Positions 56,055-64,000 of a stretch of 64,000 nt of DNA are shown in pieces (position 1 is the stretch's first letter; each line of letters starts with the position of its first letter). This stretch comes from Fredinandcohnia humi. GTDB lineage: Bacteria > Bacillota > Bacilli > Bacillales > Bacillaceae_L. The translations under genes and the position numbers were made by a program. The DNA lies in contig NZ_LMBW01000001.1 of the NCBI RefSeq assembly GCF_001439915.1, forward strand, positions 339,319-403,318, read 5' to 3'. The notes under the pieces are model-generated. The model ran no database searches. It had not been told where the DNA came from and worked only from the letters and a program-made list of their open reading frames with translations.

Positions 56055-57875
56055 ATGGCTGAACAATCAACTGTTAAAAAACTCCCCAATCGGACTGAAA
56101 TTGCCGAGCAGGATACATGGAGATTAGAAGATATTTTTGCTTCAGATGCGGAGTGGGAAAAGGAATTTACTGAAGTGAAAGAGATGATTCCTGGAATTGA
56201 AGCATTCCAAGGGAAAATTGGTGAATCTGCGGATAAGCTTTATGAGGCGTTAGCTTATCAAGACGCTATTTCTTTACGAATGGGAAAAATCTATACATAT
56301 GCACATATGCGCAATGACCAAGATACTTCAAATTCGCTATATCAAGGTTTACATGATCGGGCAACAAATCTATACACACAGGTAGGTAGTGCACTTGCTT
56401 TTATCGTACCTGAAATTCTATCGATCGATGAGGAAAAGATCAAATCGTTTTTAGCGGAAAAAGAGGAATTAAAAGTTTATGAGCATTCTTTAAATGACAT
56501 TAACCGTGAGCGTCCACATGTTCTATCTGCAAAAGAAGAAGCTTTACTTGCACAAGCATATGAGGTAATGGATTCGTCAAGCAATACATTTGGTATGCTT
56601 AACAACGCCGATTTAACATTCCCGACCATCAAAGATGAGAATGGGGAAGAGGTTGAAATTACGCATGGCCGTTATATTCGCTTTCTTGAAAGCTCAGATC
56701 GGCGTGTAAGAGAAGAAGCGTTCAAGTCTGTCTATGATACGTATGGAAATTTTAAAAATACGTTTGGAAGCACTTTGAGTGGAACTGTTAAAAAGGATAA
56801 TTTTAATGCCCGTGTTCGCAATTATAAATCTGCGCGTGAAGCAGCCTTGAGCAGCAATAATATTCCTGAGACTGTTTATGATAATCTTGTGAATACCATC
56901 AATGATAATCTTCCACTGTTGCATCGCTATGTCGACCTTCGCAAAAAGGCGCTAGGCGTGGATGAGCTTCATATGTATGACCTCTATACACCACTTGTAA
57001 AGGATGTAAAAATGGATGTTTCCTATGAGGAAGCAAAAGATTATATCCTTAAGGGGCTTGCTCCATTAGGAGAGGATTACTTAAATGTTTTAAAAGAAGG
57101 CTTTGATAATCGCTGGGTAGATGTTCACGAGAATAAAGGAAAACGAAGCGGCGCGTATTCCTCAGGGACTTATGGTACAAACCCTTATATCCTTATGAAC
57201 TGGCAGGACAATGTGAATAATCTATTTACATTAGCTCATGAATTTGGCCACTCTGTTCATAGCTACTACACTAGAAACAATCAACCATATACGTATGGAG
57301 ATTATTCAATCTTTGTTGCGGAAGTAGCGTCTACTTGTAATGAAGCACTTTTAGGGGATTATTTATTAAAAACAATTGATGATGACCAAAAGAGATTATA
57401 TTTGTTAAATCATCAGCTAGAAGGATTTAGAGGAACTGTATTCCGTCAAACCATGTTTGCAGAATTTGAACATATGATTCATATGAAAGCCCAAGAGGGG
57501 GTAGCATTAACACCTGATTTGTTCACAGAAATGTATTATGAACTTAATAAAAAATACTTCGGAACAAATATCGTCGTGGATGATGAAATCGGGTTAGAAT
57601 GGTCTCGTATCCCGCATTTCTATTACAATTATTATGTGTTCCAATATGCAACAGGTTATAGTGCTGCAACAGCATTAAGCAAGCAAATACTAGATGAAGG
57701 TAAGCCTGCTGTGGATCGCTATATTAACAATTTCCTAAAAGCGGGAAACTCAAATTATCCGATTGAGGTACTTAAGAATGCGGGTGTGGATATGACATCG
57801 GCAGATCCAATCAAAGAAGCATGTAAAGTATTCGAAGCTACACTTACTGAAATGGAAAAATTATTGGATAAATAA
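56055..57875 (+). CDS. pepF: Oligoendopeptidase F
   Basis: 606 residues, M3B family. The zinc site HEFGHS is in TLAHEFGHSVHSYYT, with the third Glu ligand downstream in EVASTCNEALL. It cleaves short peptides in the cytoplasm and would process peptides brought in by the Opp/App importers. ATG 56055 follows TAGGAGG. Confidence 0.96.
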   Translation: MAEQSTVKKLPNRTEIAEQDTWRLEDIFASDAEWEKEFTEVKEMIPGIEAFQGKIGESADKLYEALAYQDAISLRMGKIYTYAHMRNDQDTSNSLYQGLHDRATNLYTQVGSALAFIVPEILSIDEEKIKSFLAEKEELKVYEHSLNDINRERPHVLSAKEEALLAQAYEVMDSSSNTFGMLNNADLTFPTIKDENGEEVEITHGRYIRFLESSDRRVREEAFKSVYDTYGNFKNTFGSTLSGTVKKDNFNARVRNYKSAREAALSSNNIPETVYDNLVNTINDNLPLLHRYVDLRKKALGVDELHMYDLYTPLVKDVKMDVSYEEAKDYILKGLAPLGEDYLNVLKEGFDNRWVDVHENKGKRSGAYSSGTYGTNPYILMNWQDNVNNLFTLAHEFGHSVHSYYTRNNQPYTYGDYSIFVAEVASTCNEALLGDYLLKTIDDDQKRLYLLNHQLEGFRGTVFRQTMFAEFEHMIHMKAQEGVALTPDLFTEMYYELNKKYFGTNIVVDDEIGLEWSRIPHFYYNYYVFQYATGYSAATALSKQILDEGKPAVDRYINNFLKAGNSNYPIEVLKNAGVDMTSADPIKEACKVFEATLTEMEKLLDK

Positions 57876-57906
57876 AAAAGGGGCATCCATCGCGGATGCC
57901 CTTGTT
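57876..57906 (+). terminator. Terminator after pepF
   Basis: AAGGGGCATCC-ATCGC-GGATGCCCTTG hairpin. Confidence 0.82.
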
Positions 57907-57912
57907 CTAAGA

Positions 57913-58036
57913 TGTCTAGCTTCAGGTGCCATCGGCTCGAGGTCACAAGCCAATCGCTTCTGAAGGCAAAAAACGCCTTCTGTCAGCGCTTGTCTTGTGC
58001 TTGTCGCCGATAGACGGGCACCTTACGCTTTTCCAA
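57913..58036 (+). repeat. Family II intergenic repeat, copy F (without module)
   Basis: TGTCTAGCTTCAGGTGCC with outer stem GGTGCC/GGCACC, internal GAAGGC...GCCTTC, and a simple hairpin GTGCTTGTC-GCCGATA-GACGGGCAC where D, E and G carry the module. Shares most of its left half with copy E. Confidence 0.82.
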
Positions 58037-58213
58037 TTAACGAAAACCCCTAAATCGATTTCGGTGATTATAAATAACTAGTGTCACTAGTAATGAAAGA
58101 AATAAAAGAGGGGTTGTAATATAAAGGGGAATTAATTTCATTAAACCCAATATATTTAGTCCAAATGTGATGATGATCATAATGGTCCCGATTATTAATC
58201 CGATTCTCCTCAT
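58037..58213 (-). CDS. Small two-helix membrane protein
   Basis: 58 residues with two membrane helices (about 3-22 and 27-46) and a basic tail (YNHRNRFRGFR). ATG 58213 follows AAGGAGGA at 7 nt; the longer frame from 58267 lacks such a site. Unknown function. Confidence 0.7.
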   Translation of the reverse strand: MRRIGLIIGTIMIIITFGLNILGLMKLIPLYITTPLLFLSLLVTLVIYNHRNRFRGFR

Positions 58214-58426
58214 TTTGCCGTCCTCCTTACAAATGAATGTAAGTCCCTTTTTTATATCTATGTCCAAGCATGGGTTTTAAGAATAAGAATTTGACAACTT
58301 TGTGAAACAATGTACAGATAGTTGAAAATGGTTATCAATCTTGTTATTATTTAATCAAGAAGTAATCACACAAACAACACCCCTTTGTTTGAAGTGAATT
58401 TCTCCCATCCCCTTTATTGAAATAGA

Positions 58427-58463
58427 AAAACGACTTGGACCAATCGGGTTCAAGTCGTTTTTG
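58427..58463. terminator. Bidirectional-type terminator downstream of spxH
   Basis: AAAAACGACTTG-GACCAATCGGGTT-CAAGTCGTTTTT. On the minus strand it would end the spxH transcript after repeat G. The adjoining stretch 58214-58426 shows no gene. Confidence 0.82.
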
Positions 58464-58472
58464 TTATTCTTT

Positions 58473-58652
58473 ATCTAGTTCCAGCGCCTAGCCCCTCGAG
58501 GTCATAAGCCAATCCGTCAAGAAGGATAAACTGCATCCTTCCCGCCGGCTTTTCTTATGCTTGTCGGACTTGCACAGGATGTGCTGACGTCTACGTTTGC
58601 CACAGGACGTGGCAGCTGTTAGTAGACGTTCAACTCCAAGCTTGCACTTTTA
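58473..58652 (+). repeat. Family II intergenic repeat, copy G (with module)
   Basis: Near-identical to copy D over the module (58572-58628: GCACAGGATGTGC, then CGTCTAC/GTAGACG around GCCACAGGACGTGGC). It starts ATCTAGTTCCAGCGCC and ends within the spxH stop codon, so it reaches the gene's 3' end. Confidence 0.85.
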
Positions 58653-59501
58653 GTTCAGATATCTCCAGAAAGTTCCGTATTTTACAGGAACTTGTTCCAC
58701 TTTTTGCTTTAAGATAAGCTTTTTCATTTCACGTTCGACTTCTGGTATAGGCAAATCGTACAGAACTGAAATTTCTTTTGAAGCAACGAATTTAAAGTAT
58801 TTTAAGAAATCCTCTAACGGTGGCGGCGTTGTAGGTTCAATTTTTTCGCCGAGCATTTCGTAAATAATTTGAACATACATTTCATATGGATAACAGCCCG
58901 TGATTTTTAATCCTTCCTCCTCAATGTTTTCATTAAAGAAAACAAGTGTCGGAATTTCATCCACTTCCATTTCAGATGTGATTTTTAAATCGCATTGGAA
59001 TGCTTTTGCAGCACTTGATGAATGAAGATCATTTAAAAATTCATTTACATCAAGACCAACCTCTTCTGCACACGCAAGCAAAACATCTGCATCTGAAATA
59101 TCACGTTTTTCAAGAAAGAGATTTTCCTGGAGCTTTCGTAAAAAACGGATTCCTGCTTTCTTTCCTTGTAGTTCTGCCGCCTTAATCGCAATTGATACAG
59201 AATGAGGAGCAGAAATTGGATTTTCAAGCCATAGGTTTCCATCACATGACATTCCCGATCGACTAGCAGTGCGTTCCCACACTTGGGCCATGTCAGCAGG
59301 CTTTTTCTTCTTTTGAATATTCAAGGAAGCAAGGCGGCCACTTAAAATTTGGCGAATCGTAAAATACTTTCCATATTCAATTGATAGCTTTTTTAAAATG
59401 GGTTCCAATGCCCAACAATCAGGACATAGTGGATCAATAAACATATAGATTTCCAATGGACGGTTACAAGATGTAGGATTGAATCCCTTAGTTTGTTTCA
59501 A
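58650..59501 (-). CDS. spxH: ClpXP adaptor SpxH (YjbH), DsbA-like
   Basis: 283 residues. Thioredoxin/DsbA fold with [14 protein letters not shown] (CxxC) near the N-terminus, then a long helical insert and a C-terminal part that includes the family segment [13 protein letters not shown]. It presents Spx to ClpXP. TTG 59501 is chosen because AAGGGGGTAAGG lies just before it; the frame extends to 59540 without support. Unlike B. subtilis, no truncated haemoglobin gene (yjbI) follows. Confidence 0.9.
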   Translation of the reverse strand: MKQTKGFNPTSCNRPLEIYMFIDPLCPDCWALEPILKKLSIEYGKYFTIRQILSGRLASLNIQKKKKPADMAQVWERTASRSGMSCDGNLWLENPISAPHSVSIAIKAAELQGKKAGIRFLRKLQENLFLEKRDISDADVLLACAEEVGLDVNEFLNDLHSSSAAKAFQCDLKITSEMEVDEIPTLVFFNENIEEEGLKITGCYPYEMYVQIIYEMLGEKIEPTTPPPLEDFLKYFKFVASKEISVLYDLPIPEVEREMKKLILKQKVEQVPVKYGTFWRYLN

Positions 59502-59662
59502 GACCTTACCCCCTTTCAACTCGTCAGAAGTGTGTAACAAATGTTGAGTGTATTAACATTTTATCAATGGATGAGATTTAACTCAAATAAAGCGCACTTT
59601 TACGGGAATGAAATATTTGGAATCAAAAAAGGCTCTCCCTGTTTGGCCAGAGAAAGCTCATA

Positions 59663-60277
59663 TTATCCTAGGAAAGTTTCTTTTACTTTTCTAACATAGT
59701 TTTGTGTTTCTTTGAAGGGTGGTATCCCTTGATATTTGTCCACATTTCCGGGTCCAGCATTATAAGCAGCTAAAGCAAGTGAAACATTCCCGTTATAACG
59801 GTCTAGCATATTCCGCAGGTATTTTGTACCAGCTTCAATATTTTGAGCCGGATCCGTACTATCAGTTACGCCCAAACCTCGAGCTGTAGCCGGCATTAAC
59901 TGCATAAGGCCAGTCGCGCCGGCATGACTTTTCGCATTCGGGTTAAAATTGGATTCATGCTTAATCACAGAACTTATCAAACGTGGATCAACATCGTACT
60001 TTTGTGCCGCTTGTTGAATCATCTCATCAAAGCTGCTGGAGACATTTATTGTTTGAGGATCTGAAATCGCAAGCGGCATATAATGCTTATTGCTATATAA
60101 AGATGAAAGATTTACCTTTGAACGGATACTTTCGGTTGGTGAACTAGACGAGTTAGACATCAGCTGTAACAGCATGTCCTTAAATATGGATTCATCATTA
60201 GACGTTGTCGGTGAATTTGTTGTTGAAACATTCCGTAACGCCTGAAGCTCCATTAATACTTTAAAATCTATCTTCAA
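59663..60277 (-). CDS. yjbJ: Lytic transglycosylase domain protein (YjbJ/CwlQ-like)
   Basis: 204 residues. The C-terminal half is an SLT domain: catalytic Glu in [16 protein letters not shown], then [26 protein letters not shown] and [12 protein letters not shown]. It would cleave the peptidoglycan glycan strand. No clear signal peptide, as in some Bacillus relatives. TTG start at 60277 overlaps the yjbK stop. Confidence 0.88.
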   Translation of the reverse strand: MKIDFKVLMELQALRNVSTTNSPTTSNDESIFKDMLLQLMSNSSSSPTESIRSKVNLSSLYSNKHYMPLAISDPQTINVSSSFDEMIQQAAQKYDVDPRLISSVIKHESNFNPNAKSHAGATGLMQLMPATARGLGVTDSTDPAQNIEAGTKYLRNMLDRYNGNVSLALAAYNAGPGNVDKYQGIPPFKETQNYVRKVKETFLG

Positions 60278-60876
60278 CTGCGTTCCTCTCCTAGTAGAAT
60301 TTGTTTTTTTCGATAATAAAATCTACGTATTTTATTGTCTGTTTTTCGAAGCGGTATATTGTATTGGTTGAGCAATTCTTTGAAAATTTCCTTTCCGATC
60401 ACTTCATCCGTTACTTCATATTCTACCTCGAAATCGCTCCAATTTAAATAGTAACTCTTATCCAATACGAGTAAGCCATTTTTATATTCGACCTCAGCAC
60501 GTTTCGTTTTAAGGGACCCAAAGAAAGTAAGGTCCTTTGGATTGATAGATAATGTTTTTAAAATAGCCGAAACATCTCCGTCGATGATAGGTCCGCCCTC
60601 AAGCATTTGCTTCGCTTCTACCATCGTTAAAATTTGGTGGGTCTCAAGTAATCCACGATGGACGGGTTGTTTTAGTGTAAGTGTATATGTGCCGTTCTTT
60701 TCACGGATGCGTAGGGCAGCGCCTAGATTTTTTAAAGAAAACCCGGCTGTATCAAAATAAAAATTTTCTTGGATTATTTTTTTGTCATCGCCAATCGAGA
60801 ATGCGGTAAGCAATTGATGATATTCATCTTCTTTTAGAATATTTTTAAATTCAATCTCAAGCTCTTGGTGCATCAT
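60274..60876 (-). CDS. yjbK: CYTH domain protein YjbK
   Basis: 200 residues. The CYTH signature ELEIEFK lies at the start; further charged strands ([37 protein letters not shown]) line the tunnel that binds triphosphates and metal. The second ATG (60876) is preferred, 8 nt after AAAGGAC. Function in bacilli is not established; a link to (p)ppGpp is plausible from neighbours. Divergent from yjbL. Confidence 0.88.
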   Translation of the reverse strand: MMHQELEIEFKNILKEDEYHQLLTAFSIGDDKKIIQENFYFDTAGFSLKNLGAALRIREKNGTYTLTLKQPVHRGLLETHQILTMVEAKQMLEGGPIIDGDVSAILKTLSINPKDLTFFGSLKTKRAEVEYKNGLLVLDKSYYLNWSDFEVEYEVTDEVIGKEIFKELLNQYNIPLRKTDNKIRRFYYRKKQILLGEERS

Positions 60877-61026
60877 TTTCAACGTCCTTTTATAAAAGTT
60901 TGTTTTATTATATCACGAGCTGTATCTTTTTTAGGAATTGGTTAGCAGTTTCTTTAAAGAATGGATGTACATATGATAAAATAGGTGTGGATTTGGAAAT
61001 GTTCAAACGTAAAAAGGAGATTAATG

Positions 61027-61401
61027 ATGCAGAAGCGTATTGAAATTAGTCATTTTAATTATTCTAACACCCGATTGGAGCTTAAGGCGGATCATACAGA
61101 TTTTGACAAGGACGGATTGCGTGCCAGTGGACAAATGCTGGTTGATTCTGATTCCCTAGCATTCATTTATAAGCTTGAAAATGAGCAGGAATTTATATAT
61201 GTAAGTTTGCCATCGGCTGTCTGGCCAGCACTTAAAAATGTTATTTCAGAAAAACAACAAGTTATTTTACACCTAGAAGACAACGAACTCGAACTAATCG
61301 ATATCATTTCTGAGTTGGAATACCTTTTACAAAACATTGAAGGTAATGCGAATTATGGAGATGAAATGGTTGAACTCGTTGAAAAAACTTTCTTATCCTA
61401 G
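61027..61401 (+). CDS. yjbL: YjbL family (UPF0738) protein
   Basis: 124 residues, MQKRIEISHFNYSNTRLELK onward. ATG 61027 is 7 nt from AAGGAG; an ATG 3 bp earlier is possible. Soluble, function unknown. It sits upstream of yjbM as in B. subtilis. Confidence 0.82.
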   Translation: MQKRIEISHFNYSNTRLELKADHTDFDKDGLRASGQMLVDSDSLAFIYKLENEQEFIYVSLPSAVWPALKNVISEKQQVILHLEDNELELIDIISELEYLLQNIEGNANYGDEMVELVEKTFLS

Positions 61402-61422
61402 TTAAGAAAATGGGGGGCTATT

Positions 61423-62058
61423 ATGAGTAGAGACTGGGATCTTTTTTTGGCTCCATACAAGCAAGCTGTTGATGAGCTGAAAATAAAGCTTAAAGGAATG
61501 AGAACTCAATTCGAAATGCAAGGTACCCATTCCCCAATCGAATTTGTAACAGGGAGAGTAAAGCCAATCCCAAGTATTTTGGATAAAGCTACAAAGAAGA
61601 ACATTCCGCTCGACAAAATCGAAGAAGAGATGCAAGATATTGCAGGACTTAGAATGATGTGTCAATTTGTAGATGATATCAAGCGGGTTGTCGAATTATT
61701 AAGGATGCGAAATGATTTAGAGATCATTGAAGAACGAAACTATATTACACAAAAGAAAGAGAGCGGATATCGCTCCTTTCACCTCGTGGCCAAATATCCT
61801 GTTCAAACGATTGATGGGGAGAAGAAAATTTTAGTCGAAATTCAGGTTCGCACTCTTGCAATGAACTTTTGGGCAACGATCGAACATTCCCTAAACTACA
61901 AATATAAAGGCAGTTTTCCTGAAGAAATTGAACATCGCCTACAACGTGCGGCAGAGGCTGCTTTTCTTCTGGATGAGGAAATGTCAAAAATACGTGGCGA
62001 GATCCAAGAAGCACAGGCTATTTTTTCAAGAAAAACGGAGAGCAAGGATTCTGATTAA
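61423..62058 (+). CDS. yjbM: GTP pyrophosphokinase YjbM (SasB/RelQ type)
   Basis: 211 residues, the small alarmone synthetase size with no hydrolase domain. Synthetase motifs RVKPIPSILDKA, DIAGLRMMCQFVDDI, SGYRSFHLVAKYPV and EIQVRTLAMNFWATIEHS are present. It makes (p)ppGpp from ATP and GTP/GDP. Same operon as nadK and yjbO. Confidence 0.94.
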   Translation: MSRDWDLFLAPYKQAVDELKIKLKGMRTQFEMQGTHSPIEFVTGRVKPIPSILDKATKKNIPLDKIEEEMQDIAGLRMMCQFVDDIKRVVELLRMRNDLEIIEERNYITQKKESGYRSFHLVAKYPVQTIDGEKKILVEIQVRTLAMNFWATIEHSLNYKYKGSFPEEIEHRLQRAAEAAFLLDEEMSKIRGEIQEAQAIFSRKTESKDSD

Positions 62059-62081
62059 ACTTAATAGATAGGGTGTAAAAT

Positions 62082-62876
62082 ATGAGATTTGCTGTAACTT
62101 CGCGGGGTGACTCGAACTCGAATACATTAATGCAAAAAATAAGAACGTATTTAATGGATTTCGGGCTCACATATGATGAGGACCAACCAGATATTGTTGT
62201 TACTGTCGGAGGGGATGGAACACTATTATATGCTTTTCACCGCTACCGCAGCCGATTGGATAAAACAGCTTTTGTTGGTATTCACACAGGTCATCTTGGG
62301 TTTTATGCAGACTGGGTTCCAGAAGAAATCGAAAAACTTGTGATTGCGATTGCGAAAACCCCATATCAGGTGGTTGAATATCCATTACTTGAGATTTATA
62401 TCCGCTATATCAATGGCGGGCGTGAGTCTAGATACCTTGCCTTAAATGAATGTACGGTAAAAAGTGTAGAAGGCTCACTTGTAATGGACCTTGAAATCAA
62501 GGGGCAGCTTTTTGAAACATTCCGCGGGGATGGATTATGTATTTCAACTCCTTCAGGGAGTACTGCATATAACAAAGCACTTGGTGGTGCCATTTTACAT
62601 CCATCCATTGAAGCAATTCAAGTAGCAGAAATGGCTTCGATTAATAATCGTGTGTTCCGAACGGTCGGCTCACCATTAATTTTACCGAATCATCATACCA
62701 TTTTAATGAAACCAGTAAATGATGTTGATTTTCACATTACGATTGACCATTTAACCCTTTTGCACAAGGATGTGAAATCCATTCAATGCCGCGTGGCTCC
62801 TGAAAAAGTGCGTTTCGCACGTTTTCGTCCCTTCCCATTTTGGAAGAGGGTACGTGATTCATTTATTTCGGACTAA
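62082..62876 (+). CDS. nadK: NAD kinase
   Basis: 264 residues. The GGDGT motif is in [13 protein letters not shown], followed by [18 protein letters not shown] and [20 protein letters not shown]. It phosphorylates NAD to NADP. Twenty-three bp behind yjbM. Confidence 0.95.
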   Translation: MRFAVTSRGDSNSNTLMQKIRTYLMDFGLTYDEDQPDIVVTVGGDGTLLYAFHRYRSRLDKTAFVGIHTGHLGFYADWVPEEIEKLVIAIAKTPYQVVEYPLLEIYIRYINGGRESRYLALNECTVKSVEGSLVMDLEIKGQLFETFRGDGLCISTPSGSTAYNKALGGAILHPSIEAIQVAEMASINNRVFRTVGSPLILPNHHTILMKPVNDVDFHITIDHLTLLHKDVKSIQCRVAPEKVRFARFRPFPFWKRVRDSFISD

Positions 62877-62894
62877 TAAAGGAGATAGAGGATT

Positions 62895-63794
62895 GTGGCG
62901 GCTTTTATACTTGAATGGACAATTTCAACACTTGATAATGGAAAATTAGTTAGAGAGTTTTTAAGAGAGCAGGACATTTCAAAAACGGCTCTTACTGATA
63001 TTAAATTCGCGGGTGGTTCTATTACTATGAATGGTGCTCCTGTTACAGTTCGGCATTGTTTAATGGAAGGCGAGGTTCTCAAGGTGGTCTTCCCGCCTGA
63101 GAAACCGAGTTTGGATCTTAAGCCTCAAAATCTACCCATACATATTGTGTATGAGGATCCATATGTATTGGTTGTCAACAAACCGCCCTACCAACTGTCA
63201 ATCCCGTCCCGGGAGATCTCAACTGGAAGCCTAGCGAATGGACTTTTGTATTACTATCAATCGACTGCCGTCAATGCGACGGTCCATTTAGTCAATCGAC
63301 TTGATCAAGACACATCAGGATTACTGCTAGTTGCGAAACATCGTCATATCCATCATTTATTATCCGAAGAACAAAAGGCCGGAAGATTGAAAAGGACGTA
63401 TGAAGCCATTGTACATGGAGTATTAGATGTGGATACGGGTACGATTGATGTCCCAATTGGACGGAAAGACGATAGTATTATTGAACGCCAGGTGCGGGAG
63501 GATGGCCAAAGGGCGATTACCCATTTTCAGGTTATTCAGAAGCTTGCTGATTGGACTCATGTGCAGCTTCAGCTAGAGACTGGAAGAACCCATCAGATTC
63601 GAGTCCATCTTTCCCATATTGGACATCCGATTGTAGGGGATGATTTATATGGGGGAATGCGTGTGAAGATTGACAGGCAAGCACTTCATTGCCGAGAGCT
63701 TCGTTTTAGTCATCCCATGTATAAAAAAGAGATAGCCTTTAATGCAGAACCACCGGAAGATATGAAAGAGCTATTGGAAAAAGCGACCTTGTGA
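62895..63794 (+). CDS. yjbO: RluA-family pseudouridine synthase YjbO
   Basis: 299 residues. An S4-like N-terminal part is followed by the RluA catalytic motif HLVNRLDQDTSGLLLVAKH with the Asp nucleophile, and later LETGRTHQIRVHLSHIGHPIVGDDLYG. It modifies uridine in rRNA or tRNA. GTG 62895 starts behind AAAGGAGATAGAGG. Terminator at its stop. Confidence 0.93.
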   Translation: MAAFILEWTISTLDNGKLVREFLREQDISKTALTDIKFAGGSITMNGAPVTVRHCLMEGEVLKVVFPPEKPSLDLKPQNLPIHIVYEDPYVLVVNKPPYQLSIPSREISTGSLANGLLYYYQSTAVNATVHLVNRLDQDTSGLLLVAKHRHIHHLLSEEQKAGRLKRTYEAIVHGVLDVDTGTIDVPIGRKDDSIIERQVREDGQRAITHFQVIQKLADWTHVQLQLETGRTHQIRVHLSHIGHPIVGDDLYGGMRVKIDRQALHCRELRFSHPMYKKEIAFNAEPPEDMKELLEKATL

Positions 63795-63808
63795 TGGGGT
63801 CGCTTTTG
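63776..63808 (+). terminator. Terminator after yjbO
   Basis: AAAAGCGACC-TTGTGATG-GGTCGCTTTT. Confidence 0.88.
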
Positions 63809-63826
63809 TGTTGTAGTTGTGGTGGA

Positions 63827-64000
63827 GGTGTATGGTATTCCAATAACAGGGAGAATGGTGTCCCTTGAATCAACTTTGGGGTCCACTGTATTCCAGTAAT
63901 TAGGAGGGCGGTGTCCCTTGAACCAATTTGGAGGTCCACCATATTCCAACAATTAGGGGAATGGTGCCCCTCGAACCAATTTGGAGGTCCACCATATTCC
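63827..64000. repeat. Tandem array 2: 53-bp hairpin units, continuing past the window edge
   Basis: Three full units start at 63827, 63880 and 63933; a fourth starts at 63986 and is cut by the window. Each is exactly 53 bp, with CACCATATTCC pairing imperfectly with GGGGAATGGTG. The sequence differs from array 1 at 27059 but keeps the unit length, the GGTC start, and the ATGGTG-CCCCTC block found in some array 1 units. Confidence 0.88.

Noticed and set aside
63739-63952. Overlapping leftward open frames at the right edge
   Set aside because: They cover the yjbO end and tandem array 2; their repeated peptide patterns come from the DNA repeat.

Overview
The window comes from a Bacillaceae chromosome, most likely a Bacillus/Neobacillus-type Firmicute. 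From argC to the pseudouridine synthase the gene order matches the Bacillus subtilis argC–yjbO neighbourhood: argCJBD-carAB-argF, yjzC, yjzD, yjaU, yjaV, med, fabH-fabF, yjaZ, app, yjbA, trpS, opp, yjbC, spx, mecA, coiA, pepF, spxH, yjbJKLM, nadK, yjbO. Ribosome binding sites are strong AGGAGG types, DNA is AT-rich, and TTG/GTG starts are common. No rRNA, tRNA or CRISPR array was seen.

Region 1 (1-10.3 kb) looks like anaerobic nitrogen-oxide metabolism. A CuA subunit and a haem-copper catalytic subunit are followed by SCO and a membrane protein. The catalytic subunit keeps its six histidines but has Asn where B-family oxygen reductases have the active-site Tyr, so a CuA-type nitric oxide reductase is likelier than an oxidase. 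Further on are the di-iron repair protein Ric, a soluble chemoreceptor (the divergent pair shares two Fnr-like palindromes) and molybdenum cofactor genes (moeA-mobB-moaE-moaD). An IscB element (about 2 kb) sits right behind the membrane protein gene. It has an omega-RNA-like leader, an intact RuvC+HNH nuclease gene, an overlapping IS200-type tnpA broken by one in-frame TAG, and hairpins at both ends.

Region 2 (10.3-28.8 kb) holds arginine biosynthesis behind ARG boxes, with a carA that has lost its whole glutaminase domain. Then come small conserved proteins, med, fabH-fabF (FapR-like operator), yjaZ with a probable ATT start, a tandem array of 14 53-bp hairpin units, and a NERD-domain gene.

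Region 3 (29-49 kb) has three complete oligopeptide ABC importers: two successive appDFABC-type clusters with near-identical promoter layout, then yjbA, a T-box-controlled trpS, and oppABCDF. Region 4 (49-64 kb) carries an AI-2E-type exporter, a glycoside-hydrolase-like protein, the Spx/MecA/CoiA/PepF/SpxH stress and competence group, yjbJ-M, nadK and yjbO, ending inside a second 53-bp hairpin array.

Three families of structured intergenic repeats are scattered through the window. Each family has copies with and without the same roughly 60-bp two-hairpin module (core CACAGGAYGTG), placed at the tip of the host repeat's own hairpin. Stems covary between copies while loops and linkers stay fixed. 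This module, the 53-bp arrays and the IscB locus are the most unusual content.
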